Source: an uncultured Bdellovibrionales bacterium
Lineage (GTDB): Bacteria; Bdellovibrionota; FAC87; UBA2466
Direction of reading: 5' to 3'
Length of the DNA stretch: 13,817 bases
NCBI GenBank assembly: GCA_937903155.1
Contig: CALCZU010000101.1
Span: 1-13,817, forward strand
Shown here: piece by piece, positions 7,618 through 13,817 of the stretch
Position numbering within the stretch: the first letter of the stretch is position 1
How the letters are laid out: each line of letters starts with the position of its first letter
Program-made: the position numbers and the translations under genes
The notes under the pieces: generated by a model
The model's database searches: none
The model's input: the letters and a program-made list of their open reading frames with translations, nothing else
What the model was told of the DNA's origin: nothing

Positions 7618-7753
7618 GGGTCTTGCGGGGTTTTGGGTGGAGGCATTTCCTCAAGTACCGTTCTCGGCAAGTTGGGCGCCGGGTCTCCGAAGTCTATTAA
7701 GGGCCTGCGAAACAACTTGAGGAAATGCCTCCACCCAAAACCCCGCAAGACCC
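7618..7753. repeat. Perfect 39-bp inverted repeat with 58-bp loop
   Basis: The left arm at 7618-7656 (GGGTCTTGCGGGGTTTTGGG...) and right arm at 7715-7753 are exact reverse complements over 39 bp, separated by 58 bp that include the palindrome GGCGCC (7675-7680). The arms stop abruptly, with the next base pair mismatched on the outer side. There is no T-run, no credible reading frame and no obvious target duplication. It lies between two minus-strand genes (lipoprotein upstream, PilZ downstream). A transcript reading through would form an extremely stable stem, so it could block read-through or be an RNase III substrate. Its shape also fits a non-autonomous palindromic mobile repeat. Confidence 0.95.
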
Positions 7754-7786
7754 TTCATCCGCCGGAGGGGCCAAGTGCGGTCAAAG

Positions 7787-7839
7787 CCCGTCGTTGCGAG
7801 GAGCGGAGCGACGAAGCAATCTCGCTGCATAAGAGCGCG
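7787..7839 (+). repeat. Interspersed repeat, copy 2, uninterrupted
   Basis: CCCGTCGTTGCGAGGAGCGG begins this copy, followed by AGCGACGAAGCAATCTCGC and TGCA, a 2-bp variable step and AGAGCGCG. It is the uninterrupted form of the minus-strand repeat at 103-185. It sits 19 bases beyond the stop codon of the lipoprotein gene, so it lies in that gene's 3' untranslated region. CGTCG at its left can pair with CGACG inside it. Confidence 0.85.
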
Positions 7840-7857
7840 ATTGTTACGTGCAACTTT

Positions 7858-8589
7858 TTATCTAAAACCTATCGAGCCAGTATTTAGCGTACAAATGGAG
7901 GCGCCTTGAATTCCATCGTTGTAGTCGACGTAAAACGTAGCTTTTGATGGAATTGAAAGCGCTTTAGTGAGCGAAAAAACCTGAGACGATGCGAGTTTCA
8001 AAGTTCCCGTGGTGGCGTCGGATTTTTTGGTGGTTGCAAAGAGTGTGACGGAGTTTAGCACTGGGGATGCATCGGAGCCTTGTGGAGCAACGACGGTTCC
8101 GGTCACGTCTTTCCAGTTGTCGGTGTTTGTAACGGGGTAGAGGTCCTTTGTGTAATTCGTTCCCGTTTGGCAGATGTCGGGCCAACTTGTGGTGGCGGTT
8201 TCGTCGACTTTGGCGACAACGAGATCGTTGATCTTTAGGGCGAGGCAGGAGTAGGTGCCGGGGGTGGGATTGGCGGAGAAGAGGATCGGTTCGGCGTAGA
8301 GATCAAAGCCTTCAGTGCCGTTGTTATAGTCGGTGATGGCTTTTAAGTCCGTGCAATCGGATTTTGTTCCTAGATAAAAGGCTTGAACATTTAGATACAA
8401 AGTTTTGGGGCTTCCTGAGACGGGGAGATCTTGGAGGGAGGGGAAGAGTGCGTTTTTTAAATTTGCGAACGAGTTGCTCGTTGCGGTTTGATACGGCGAG
8501 CCTCTTAAGAGAAATGTCGCTGTCGTTGTCGTGCCGCAGGCTGGGAGGAGTAGAGCTATCGCTAGGAGTGCGAGTGTTTTTATTTTCAT
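7858..8589 (-). CDS. Hypothetical lipoprotein, last gene of murJ-region run
   Basis: This 243-residue protein has a clear type II signal peptide (MKIKTLALLAIALLLPAC, lipobox LPAC, Cys18), so it is exported and lipidated. After cleavage, four further cysteines (79, 115, 140, 233) could form two disulfides in the periplasm or on the cell surface. The body is rich in Thr, Ser, Asn and aromatic residues and reads as a beta-rich fold. I recognise no named domain. The start codon directly abuts the stop codon of the FHA-TPR gene (TAAATG, no spacing) and has no strong Shine-Dalgarno, so translation is probably coupled. Partnership with the membrane-anchored TPR protein is an inference from this coupling. 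Confidence 0.8.
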   Translation of the reverse strand: MKIKTLALLAIALLLPACGTTTTATFLLRGSPYQTATSNSFANLKNALFPSLQDLPVSGSPKTLYLNVQAFYLGTKSDCTDLKAITDYNNGTEGFDLYAEPILFSANPTPGTYSCLALKINDLVVAKVDETATTSWPDICQTGTNYTKDLYPVTNTDNWKDVTGTVVAPQGSDASPVLNSVTLFATTKKSDATTGTLKLASSQVFSLTKALSIPSKATFYVDYNDGIQGASICTLNTGSIGFR

Positions 8590-10230
8590 TTATTGGGCCT
8601 GGTCTTGAGCGGGAGCGGGAGCTTCGGGGGCAGTCACTTCTTTTGCTGGAGCGGTGGCGTGGGCGGGGATGGATTCTTTGATTGAAGCGGGAGTATTTGT
8701 TTTTGATTCGGGGATTGCGGAAAGCGATTGTAAAACGGTGCAGCTTTCCTGGAAACCTAGGCCGCAGGCTTTTTGGAACATTTGTGAGGCTTCGGTTTTT
8801 TGGTTTTGTTCGAGATAAATTTTTCCGGTGAGGTGGAGGGCTTCTGCAAAATCGGGATCTTGTTTGTTCTCGCCTAAGATTTGTGTGACGTTTCTTAAGT
8901 AGGGGAGTGCTGCGAGATATTCTTTTTCGTTGAATTTTAAGTACGCGAGTACCAAGAGAGGTTTCGTCGCCATCGGATTGGTTCGGATCCAGGTATCGAG
9001 CGTTTTGAGTGCGCCTGGGAGATCTTTGATGGTGAGTTTTGCGAAACTGAGTTTTTCTAAGAGCATTTCGTCTTTAGCATCGAGGAGGAGTCCTCTTTCT
9101 AAAACTCCGATGGCTTCTTCGGTGCGTTTTAATTCGAGTAAGACGCCGGCTTCGAGTTTGTAACCAATCGTATTGTCTTTGGCGAGTTCGGTTTCGAGCG
9201 AACGGGCAAGTGCGATGATCTTTTCAGGGTTCACTCTCATTTCGGTGAGGAGAATTCCTGTTTGAATGACAAAGTCTTTGTTCTTCGCGCTTTCACCTTT
9301 AAGTTGCTCGTCAATGTGTTTGAGTTCATCGGTTGCTTCATTAGAGAGGCCCCCGCGGAAGTAAGCTTTTGCGAGACGGACGTGAACCAGTGGCGTAATT
9401 CCTTTGAGGGTATGCGCTTTTCTTAAAGTATTGATCGCTTCTTCGAGCTTGTTTTGGCTGTAGGCGACTTCGGCATAAAAATATTGGGAGAGGGCGTCTT
9501 CTGGATGTTGGTGAGCCAGAGCTTCTGCCGCTTTGTACGCTTCGTCGTTTTTGCCTTCTTTTTGTAAGGCTTGAATGCGTGGAATCTCTGTTGCGGCTTC
9601 AAGCGCTGTTGAGCTGCCTTGTGGTTTTAAGAGAATCCAAATAGAAACGACTAAGACGACTAGTAAAGCAATACGTAAGTTTTTAGGGATCTCTTTTTGA
9701 GGGAACTGAGGGAAAAATTTGAGCTTCGTTTTTTTACCGTCTTCGCGAGTCGGCTCGGTTTTTGGAGGGACATCAAAATTTAGGGCGGGTTCTACCCGTT
9801 GCTGTATGCTGGGGGTGCCTTTGAAATCGTTGTCTTGTTCGGCTTTTTCTGCCTTTGTTTCTTTGGCGACGGCATCTGTTTTCTTTTTGGGAGGGGTCGC
9901 AAGAACCGTTGCTTCAATCGTTCCTATCTGGCAATCAAAGACTGTATTGCCGAGTTGCAACTTATCGCCGTCTTTCAGTTCGCCTTTTTCAACTAAGGAT
10001 TCATTGATGACGGTTCCGTTTAAACTTTTGAGATCGGTAAAATAAAGTTTTCCTGTTTTTGCATGATACTCAATAGAAACGTGAGAGCGCGAAATTCTTG
10101 GATCGTGAATCGTGATATCAGCCTTCGATCGGCCAATGGTCATCGTTCCATCTTTGAGTGGAAAGATCTTTCCCTTATCTTTGCCTTCGATGACAACGAG
10201 ACGGGGGCTATTGTTTTCAGAGGACTTCAT
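8590..10230 (-). CDS. FHA-domain membrane protein with periplasmic TPR repeats
   Basis: The 546-residue product starts with a canonical FHA domain (about 10-101) that binds phosphothreonine peptides. Key positions are Gly33-Arg34, Ser47-Arg-Ser-His50 and Asn71-Gly72-Thr73. A charged, Lys/Glu/Pro-rich linker (105-180) leads to one transmembrane helix (about 184-202, NLRIALLVVLVVSIWILL). The remaining residues form helical TPR-like repeats (from about 215 to 500: EGKNDEAYKAAEALA, NKLEEAINTLRKA, KRTEEAIGVLERGL and others), ending in an Ala/Pro/Glu tail. Topology is most simply FHA in the cytoplasm and TPRs in the periplasm. It would then couple Ser/Thr kinase signalling to an envelope partner. 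AAGG sits directly against the ATG, so the ribosome site is unusual. It lies 86 bases after the upstream gene and abuts the lipoprotein gene. No kinase is in the window. Confidence 0.92.
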   Translation of the reverse strand: MKSSENNSPRLVVIEGKDKGKIFPLKDGTMTIGRSKADITIHDPRISRSHVSIEYHAKTGKLYFTDLKSLNGTVINESLVEKGELKDGDKLQLGNTVFDCQIGTIEATVLATPPKKKTDAVAKETKAEKAEQDNDFKGTPSIQQRVEPALNFDVPPKTEPTREDGKKTKLKFFPQFPQKEIPKNLRIALLVVLVVSIWILLKPQGSSTALEAATEIPRIQALQKEGKNDEAYKAAEALAHQHPEDALSQYFYAEVAYSQNKLEEAINTLRKAHTLKGITPLVHVRLAKAYFRGGLSNEATDELKHIDEQLKGESAKNKDFVIQTGILLTEMRVNPEKIIALARSLETELAKDNTIGYKLEAGVLLELKRTEEAIGVLERGLLLDAKDEMLLEKLSFAKLTIKDLPGALKTLDTWIRTNPMATKPLLVLAYLKFNEKEYLAALPYLRNVTQILGENKQDPDFAEALHLTGKIYLEQNQKTEASQMFQKACGLGFQESCTVLQSLSAIPESKTNTPASIKESIPAHATAPAKEVTAPEAPAPAQDQAQ

Positions 10231-10316
10231 CCTTACACATTTCGGCTTTTTTCACATTTCAGTTGAGCCCGGATTTTAGGAAGCTGTGGCGATGGTTATG
10301 CGATGCGTTGACTTTG
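10231..10316 (-). other. 86-base gap inside the minus-strand run
   Basis: This is the longest gap in the run from 13684 to 7858. I see no hairpin with a T-run, only a 4-bp TGAC/GTCA pairing right at the upstream stop codon. CTGACA (10314-10319 on the minus strand) could be a -35, but no convincing -10 follows. It may hold an internal promoter for the FHA-lipoprotein pair, or be plain spacer. Confidence 0.3.
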
Positions 10317-11204
10317 TCAGTTCGTTTTTTTGAATTGCTCGTCTTTGACGAAGAAATAATTGAAAATGCCGGCGGGAGAAGATCGGACCAGATAGGAGCT
10401 GATTCGCATGTCGCCTTTTGAATCCTGGTATAAGTTTACTTCTTCGAAAGTTCGGAGATCCACTTTAGACATGGCTATTCTTGGTTTGGAGGTCGCGGGA
10501 TCAATGGAGTTAAAAACCTGGATAATTTGATAAGGATCTTCTTTTTCTAAGAACGCTTTCGCTTTTGCTTCGTAGCTCTCAGCAGATTCGATCGGAGGAA
10601 TAAATTCTACTCGGTGCTTTTCGAACCTTTTGTTTAACACCGTTTTATCAAACGAGTGAGCTCCCTGAATGCTCTGTCCGATAAACACGCGGCCTTTGAG
10701 ACCGAACGGACCTTCTTTTTCACCGTTCATTCTTAAAAACAGTTCCTGAGTACTTGGAGGGTCTAACTGATATTGATCTCGCCTATCCATTTTAACGATG
10801 AAAACCAAAGTACCCTCTTTGACAATCAGAATTGAATCCGATGCTGCATCATACTTTAGTAAAGCGCCGTCGGGTGAGTGAAGGGTGTAGTTCTCGGCAG
10901 ACTTCGACTGGGCGAGCTTTTGTGCTAGTTCGAAGTAAGGTTTTGTTCCGCTGACTTTAAAGGCGGCATAAAGATAGGTGAAAAACTCAGGCCTTCTGAC
11001 ATAGTTTTTCTTATTCTTGGAGTCGAAAGCTTCTACCTTGATCATTTCTTCTGCGTGAGCTGCCGGTTGATTCATCAAGGTGAAGTAGTGTGAACAAGGG
11101 TGTTGATTTTGCCCGAGAGTCGACCGAAGCAACTGCTCGACGGGAATTGCGGAAACGCCCATGGAAAAAACTAGCACCCAAAAAACTAAAAAATAAAATC
11201 TCAT
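10317..11204 (-). CDS. Secreted protein of unknown function following murJ
   Basis: This 295-residue protein has a type I signal peptide (MRFYFLVFWVLVFSMGVSA, likely cleaved before Ile20). One cysteine (37) lies in the mature part, and no later membrane segment is evident. The mature part alternates short strands and charged segments and contains a long Lys/Glu-rich helix (about 205-220). I recognise no family. Its ATG overlaps the murJ stop (ATGA, 11201-11204), so it is translationally coupled to the flippase and is probably a periplasmic or outer-envelope protein made with it. A role in envelope assembly is inference only. Confidence 0.8.
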   Translation of the reverse strand: MRFYFLVFWVLVFSMGVSAIPVEQLLRSTLGQNQHPCSHYFTLMNQPAAHAEEMIKVEAFDSKNKKNYVRRPEFFTYLYAAFKVSGTKPYFELAQKLAQSKSAENYTLHSPDGALLKYDAASDSILIVKEGTLVFIVKMDRRDQYQLDPPSTQELFLRMNGEKEGPFGLKGRVFIGQSIQGAHSFDKTVLNKRFEKHRVEFIPPIESAESYEAKAKAFLEKEDPYQIIQVFNSIDPATSKPRIAMSKVDLRTFEEVNLYQDSKGDMRISSYLVRSSPAGIFNYFFVKDEQFKKTN

Positions 11205-12763
11205 TTTTTGAATCGTCTCTGGATGGATTTAAGAACCATTTTTGATTCTTCGATTTTGAGTAAAGTCGTAAACCCCAAATAAAGGGCACCGTATAAAGTC
11301 AGAGCGAAGACGCTGACCACTAAGGTTTGCCCACCGAGTTGTGAAACCAGTAAAGCAATGAGTCCTGAAATCGTTGCCGCGGCAAAACACAGAGCACTTT
11401 GTCGATTCAACCAAGAAAAATGTCCAATTTCTTTCTTCAAAAGATGTTGAAGGACCCAAAATTCTAACCATCCACCGATAGAGCTCATCAAAGCAAGCGC
11501 TGCGCCCGAATAAGCGGCGGGGATAGAATCCCGTTTTGAAACGACGAGCAGTCCGAGTGAAACGTTGACCGCAACTCTGCAAAGCGAACACTTTAAAGGA
11601 GTCCGAGTATCATGAAGTGCCCAGAAGGTTGAGGACGAAAGTCTCGAGTAAGTGGAAGCGAGCGATCCCACTCCGTAAGCCGCCAGCACCATCCAAACGA
11701 CGAGCGTGTCGTTGGATGTGAATCGCCCCGTTTGCAAAATGAGTGTGATGAGACAACCACCCACTAAAATAAACGCGATGGACGAGGGAATGACAAAATA
11801 AGAGATTTTGGAATACGCACTTTCAATTCTCTGTCTTAAGACTTGGTTTCGAGCTTCTTTCTCTCCCAAAACTCGAGACATTTCCGAAAGCTCGCTGGTC
11901 GCGATACTGATTCCAAAAAGCGAAATAGGAAGCAACGCAATAGTTTGGGCGTAGGCGATCGCGGCCACCATACTTGCGCCTAAGAAGCTCGAAAGCACTT
12001 GGTCGAGATAAGCGCTGATTTGCACAACGCCTCGAGAAACCAGGGTCGGTGGAAAATTATGAAATACTTTTCGTATGGAAGTATCTTGAAGCTTCCAGCT
12101 AAAGAGCGATCGCAGATTCAATCGAAACGCCGTAGGCATCTGAATCGCTAGCTGAAGAATACTTCCGACAACCGTGCCATATGCCACAAATTCGACGAGA
12201 CGCTCTGCGGGGACCATTTGGCGGCCAAAAAATACGAGCGCAAAGATAATCGCGAGATTCCAAATCACTGGCGCGACGTACGGAAGAAAAAAACTGCGAT
12301 GGCTGTTTAAAACGCCTAAGCACCAAGCCGAGAGAACCAAAAATCCCGCTCCGGGAAACATGATTCGAACAAGGCGAATCGTTAAAAGCTTATCGTTGTC
12401 AGCAAATCCGGGCGCTAAAAAGAGTGTCAAAGGTTCGCTAAATGCGACTCCGAGCGAACACAAGATAAAGACTAAAATCACAAGGATCGAAAACACCGTC
12501 GAAGCCATTTCTTTGGCTTCTTTTTCTTTTCCTTCGGAAAGGAGTTTCGAATAAACGGGGATGAATGACGCCGACAGTGCGCCTTCACCGAAGAGGTTTT
12601 GTAAAAGATTGGGGATTCTGAGAGCGGCCCTAAAACAACCAGCGGCAGGAGAACTTCCTAAATAGTGAGCAAGCGTTCGGTCTCGGATAAATCCAAAAAT
12701 ACGGGAGAGAAAAATTCCGAGGGCGACAAAAACTGCAGAGCCAGACTGATTGCGGTTTCTCAT
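11201..12763 (-). CDS. murJ: MurJ/MviN-type lipid II flippase
   Basis: This polytopic inner-membrane protein of 520 residues belongs to the MOP superfamily and should flip lipid II for peptidoglycan synthesis. Family hallmarks are LSRIFGFIRD (19-28), RIPNLLQNLFGEGALSASF (starting near residue 49), APGFADND and about 14 hydrophobic segments; the length matches E. coli MurJ (511). Arg21 and Arg27 correspond to the essential R18 and R24 of E. coli. However, the position of essential D39 is Gly42 (PAAGCFRAA instead of the usual ADAF), that of R52 is Gln, and that of R270 is Thr (AYAQTIALLP). The start ATG is 6 bases after the stop of the 53-residue gene and lacks a near Shine-Dalgarno, suggesting coupling. 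It overlaps the downstream gene by 4 bases. Confidence 0.93.
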   Translation of the reverse strand: MRNRNQSGSAVFVALGIFLSRIFGFIRDRTLAHYLGSSPAAGCFRAALRIPNLLQNLFGEGALSASFIPVYSKLLSEGKEKEAKEMASTVFSILVILVFILCSLGVAFSEPLTLFLAPGFADNDKLLTIRLVRIMFPGAGFLVLSAWCLGVLNSHRSFFLPYVAPVIWNLAIIFALVFFGRQMVPAERLVEFVAYGTVVGSILQLAIQMPTAFRLNLRSLFSWKLQDTSIRKVFHNFPPTLVSRGVVQISAYLDQVLSSFLGASMVAAIAYAQTIALLPISLFGISIATSELSEMSRVLGEKEARNQVLRQRIESAYSKISYFVIPSSIAFILVGGCLITLILQTGRFTSNDTLVVWMVLAAYGVGSLASTYSRLSSSTFWALHDTRTPLKCSLCRVAVNVSLGLLVVSKRDSIPAAYSGAALALMSSIGGWLEFWVLQHLLKKEIGHFSWLNRQSALCFAAATISGLIALLVSQLGGQTLVVSVFALTLYGALYLGFTTLLKIEESKMVLKSIQRRFKK

Positions 12764-12769
12764 GACAGG

Positions 12770-12931
12770 TTACGGATTAACGCTTCCCTTGAGAGTGGCG
12801 CCTTCTGGAGTGAGCCGCGCTTTAGTCATCGGAGTCGGTGTCCCTTTCCATCTTCCGGTGCACATTGCCCAAACTAAAGTCAGAGCGACTCCAAGGATGA
12901 TAATGTTTCCATACTTCCAAACAGATTTCAT
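12770..12931 (-). CDS. Small 53-residue single-pass membrane protein
   Basis: Translation gives MKSVWKYGNI, then a hydrophobic helix (about 9-24, ending LTLVWAMC), then the basic, Pro/Thr-rich tail from TGRWKG to SVNP. The gene is supported by an excellent Shine-Dalgarno, AGGAGA at 12939-12944 with a 7-base spacer, the best in this run. It also fits exactly between its neighbours, 3 bases after the upstream stop and 6 bases before murJ. The WAMC context does not fit a lipobox, so a plain membrane anchor is more likely than a lipoprotein. No family is recognised. A role as a small accessory or regulator of MurJ is inferred only from position. Confidence 0.75.
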   Translation of the reverse strand: MKSVWKYGNIIILGVALTLVWAMCTGRWKGTPTPMTKARLTPEGATLKGSVNP

Positions 12932-12934
12932 ACT

Positions 12935-13684
12935 CTAGTCTCCTGTTCGTTTTGGAGCTTTGGTTTTTCGTTTCATTCGAATATAAGCCATGGCGAAGAT
13001 CAAGATGCCTCCCAAAATCAAGTAAGTTGAAAGAGGGGATTTTTCAGACGCAGGTTCCATCGGAATTTGAGTTTCTGGTTCTGTTTTTGGTTTCTTCGCA
13101 AGTAAAAAATCTTTCGGATTCTTGGGCCCCATTTTATCGGCTCCGGGTAATTCTCCTCCCATTTTTGTGGGGGGAACCGTCACCGCATTAAAACCCGTAT
13201 TTACTTTTAAGCTCGTCACCATTCGTTCGAATTGCGGAGAGATTTGATTGTAGTATTCGTCCGATACGATATAGGTCACAAGAATGGCTACCGGACTATT
13301 TACAGTCGCAAGATATCTTGCCCAAAATCCAGGGAGCTCGGATTGAAAGTGAAGAGCGTCTAACCAAACAGCACCGTTAATATTTCTTTTTCTCGCGTAA
13401 ACGACTTTAGACGTAATGGACGTTTTACCGTCGTCATCGGTAATCGTTTTAGGTGTCTTTAAAAACTTTTCGTAGGCATCTAAAGAATCCCATTCAGTCG
13501 CTTGTACTCCGAGGGTCATCACTAACGACTCTTTTCGTTCGGGATCTTTTGTGGCTTGGCAGTAATAAGTTTTTTCGATGTTTTCGCACTTCCAACCTTC
13601 AGGTTCTTGGAATGACACATAGCGAGTTTCAAATAGCGCAAACACCGGCGAAGTGATGATTAATAAAAGGAAGATTGTTCTCAA
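12935..13684 (-). CDS. Exported PsbP-like protein with C-terminal membrane anchor
   Basis: The product has 249 residues. A type I signal peptide (MRTIFLLLIITSPVFA) leads to a globular domain (about 19-160). That domain has the layout of PsbP/DUF1795-type proteins: FQEPEGWKC at the start, a strand-rich middle, and YIVSDEYYNQISPQFERMVTSLKV at the end. Cys33 and Cys42 may form a disulfide. A Pro/Lys-rich linker (about 165-215) precedes a C-terminal transmembrane helix (219-235) and a basic tail (RMKRKTKAPKR), so the domain faces the periplasm. The start is TTG at 13684. An in-frame TGA lies two codons upstream, and no ATG would preserve the signal peptide. It is the first gene of the run leading to murJ. 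Specific function is unknown. Confidence 0.82.
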   Translation of the reverse strand: MRTIFLLLIITSPVFALFETRYVSFQEPEGWKCENIEKTYYCQATKDPERKESLVMTLGVQATEWDSLDAYEKFLKTPKTITDDDGKTSITSKVVYARKRNINGAVWLDALHFQSELPGFWARYLATVNSPVAILVTYIVSDEYYNQISPQFERMVTSLKVNTGFNAVTVPPTKMGGELPGADKMGPKNPKDFLLAKKPKTEPETQIPMEPASEKSPLSTYLILGGILIFAMAYIRMKRKTKAPKRTGD

Positions 13685-13817
13685 AATTCAGGTTATAGGA
13701 TAATGCTGATTATTCGAAATTTAACTTTTAACAGAATACCTGCTATTCTAAAATAGTATTTTTTATGTTTTTATGTTTTTATTATAGTAGAAAAACCAAA
13801 GTAAATGTGCCAGAATT
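13685..13817 (-). promoter_or_regulatory. AT-rich upstream region of the murJ-region run
   Basis: No gene is visible in these 133 bases, which are far more AT-rich than the rest of the window. On the minus strand TATAAC (13694-13699) and the overlapping TATCCT are -10-like and lie close to the TTG start, which would give a very short leader. No strong -35 accompanies them. This is the expected place for the promoter of the run ending at 7858. Confidence 0.35.
13760..13782 (+). repeat. Short tandem repeat TTTTTATG, about 2.9 copies
   Basis: Units lie at 13760-13767, 13768-13775 and a partial one at 13776-13782. It is a low-complexity AT tract. Such tracts can be length-variable or bend DNA upstream of promoters, but no function can be read here. 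Confidence 0.85.

Noticed and set aside
7618..7753. Integron attC site
   Set aside because: The loop contains GTTGGGC, which fits GTTRRRY, but there is no matching RYYYAAC at the other end. The arms are perfectly paired, whereas attC sites have characteristic unpaired bases.
7618..7753. Ordinary rho-independent terminator
   Set aside because: The 39-bp stem and 58-base loop lack a T-run on either strand, so it is kept as a repeat of unknown role.
7342..7887. 181-codon plus-strand open frame
   Set aside because: It runs antisense through the PilZ gene, then through both arms of the palindrome and the second repeat. Its composition is that of the repeat, and it has no ribosome site or recognisable domain.
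13741..13766. Terminator-like CTATT/AATAG hairpin followed by T-run on the plus strand
   Set aside because: It is AT-only apart from one pair and has no plus-strand gene before it within the window. It may serve a gene beyond the edge, but that cannot be judged.

Overview
The window is a chromosomal stretch of a Gram-negative bacterium. Three proteins have lipoprotein or Sec signal peptides aimed at an outer envelope, and there is a MurJ flippase and a PilZ protein. The gene set (FHA-TPR protein, lipoprotein metzincin, RudS, a MurJ whose N-terminus reads NLLQNLFGEG) and the moderate GC fit a member of the Bdellovibrionota or a related former deltaproteobacterial lineage. That placement is inference and is not proven by any single marker. 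No plasmid, prophage, CRISPR, tRNA or rRNA signal is present.

Layout. Positions 1-199 hold one copy of an interspersed repeat. recQ (200-1693, minus) is divergent from a plus-strand operon at 1828-4855: a CHX-like cation/proton antiporter, a YhhQ-type queuosine-precursor transporter, and a RudS-type tRNA 4-thiouridine desulfidase. Both junctions in that operon are ATGA overlaps. A solitary lipoprotein zinc protease (5024-7258, plus) converges on a 99-residue PilZ protein (7276-7575, minus). Positions 7576-7857 carry no gene. They hold a perfect 39-bp inverted repeat (7618-7753) followed by a second, oppositely oriented copy of the interspersed repeat.

Positions 7858-13684 are a tightly packed minus-strand run. 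In transcription order it holds an exported PsbP-like protein with a C-terminal anchor, a previously easy-to-miss 53-residue membrane protein, MurJ, a secreted protein of unknown function, an FHA-TM-TPR protein, and a lipoprotein. Junctions are 3 nt, 6 nt, a 4-nt overlap, 86 nt and 0 nt. This looks like a cell-envelope operon built around lipid II flipping, with a phosphothreonine-reading membrane protein near its end.

The points most worth following up are: (i) the coupling of a queuosine-precursor importer with a tRNA thio-modification eraser; (ii) a MurJ lacking the residues equivalent to E. coli D39, R52 and R270; (iii) the small membrane protein placed directly upstream of murJ; (iv) the composite repeat at 7612-7839. 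I did not find a convincing new defence or mobile system.
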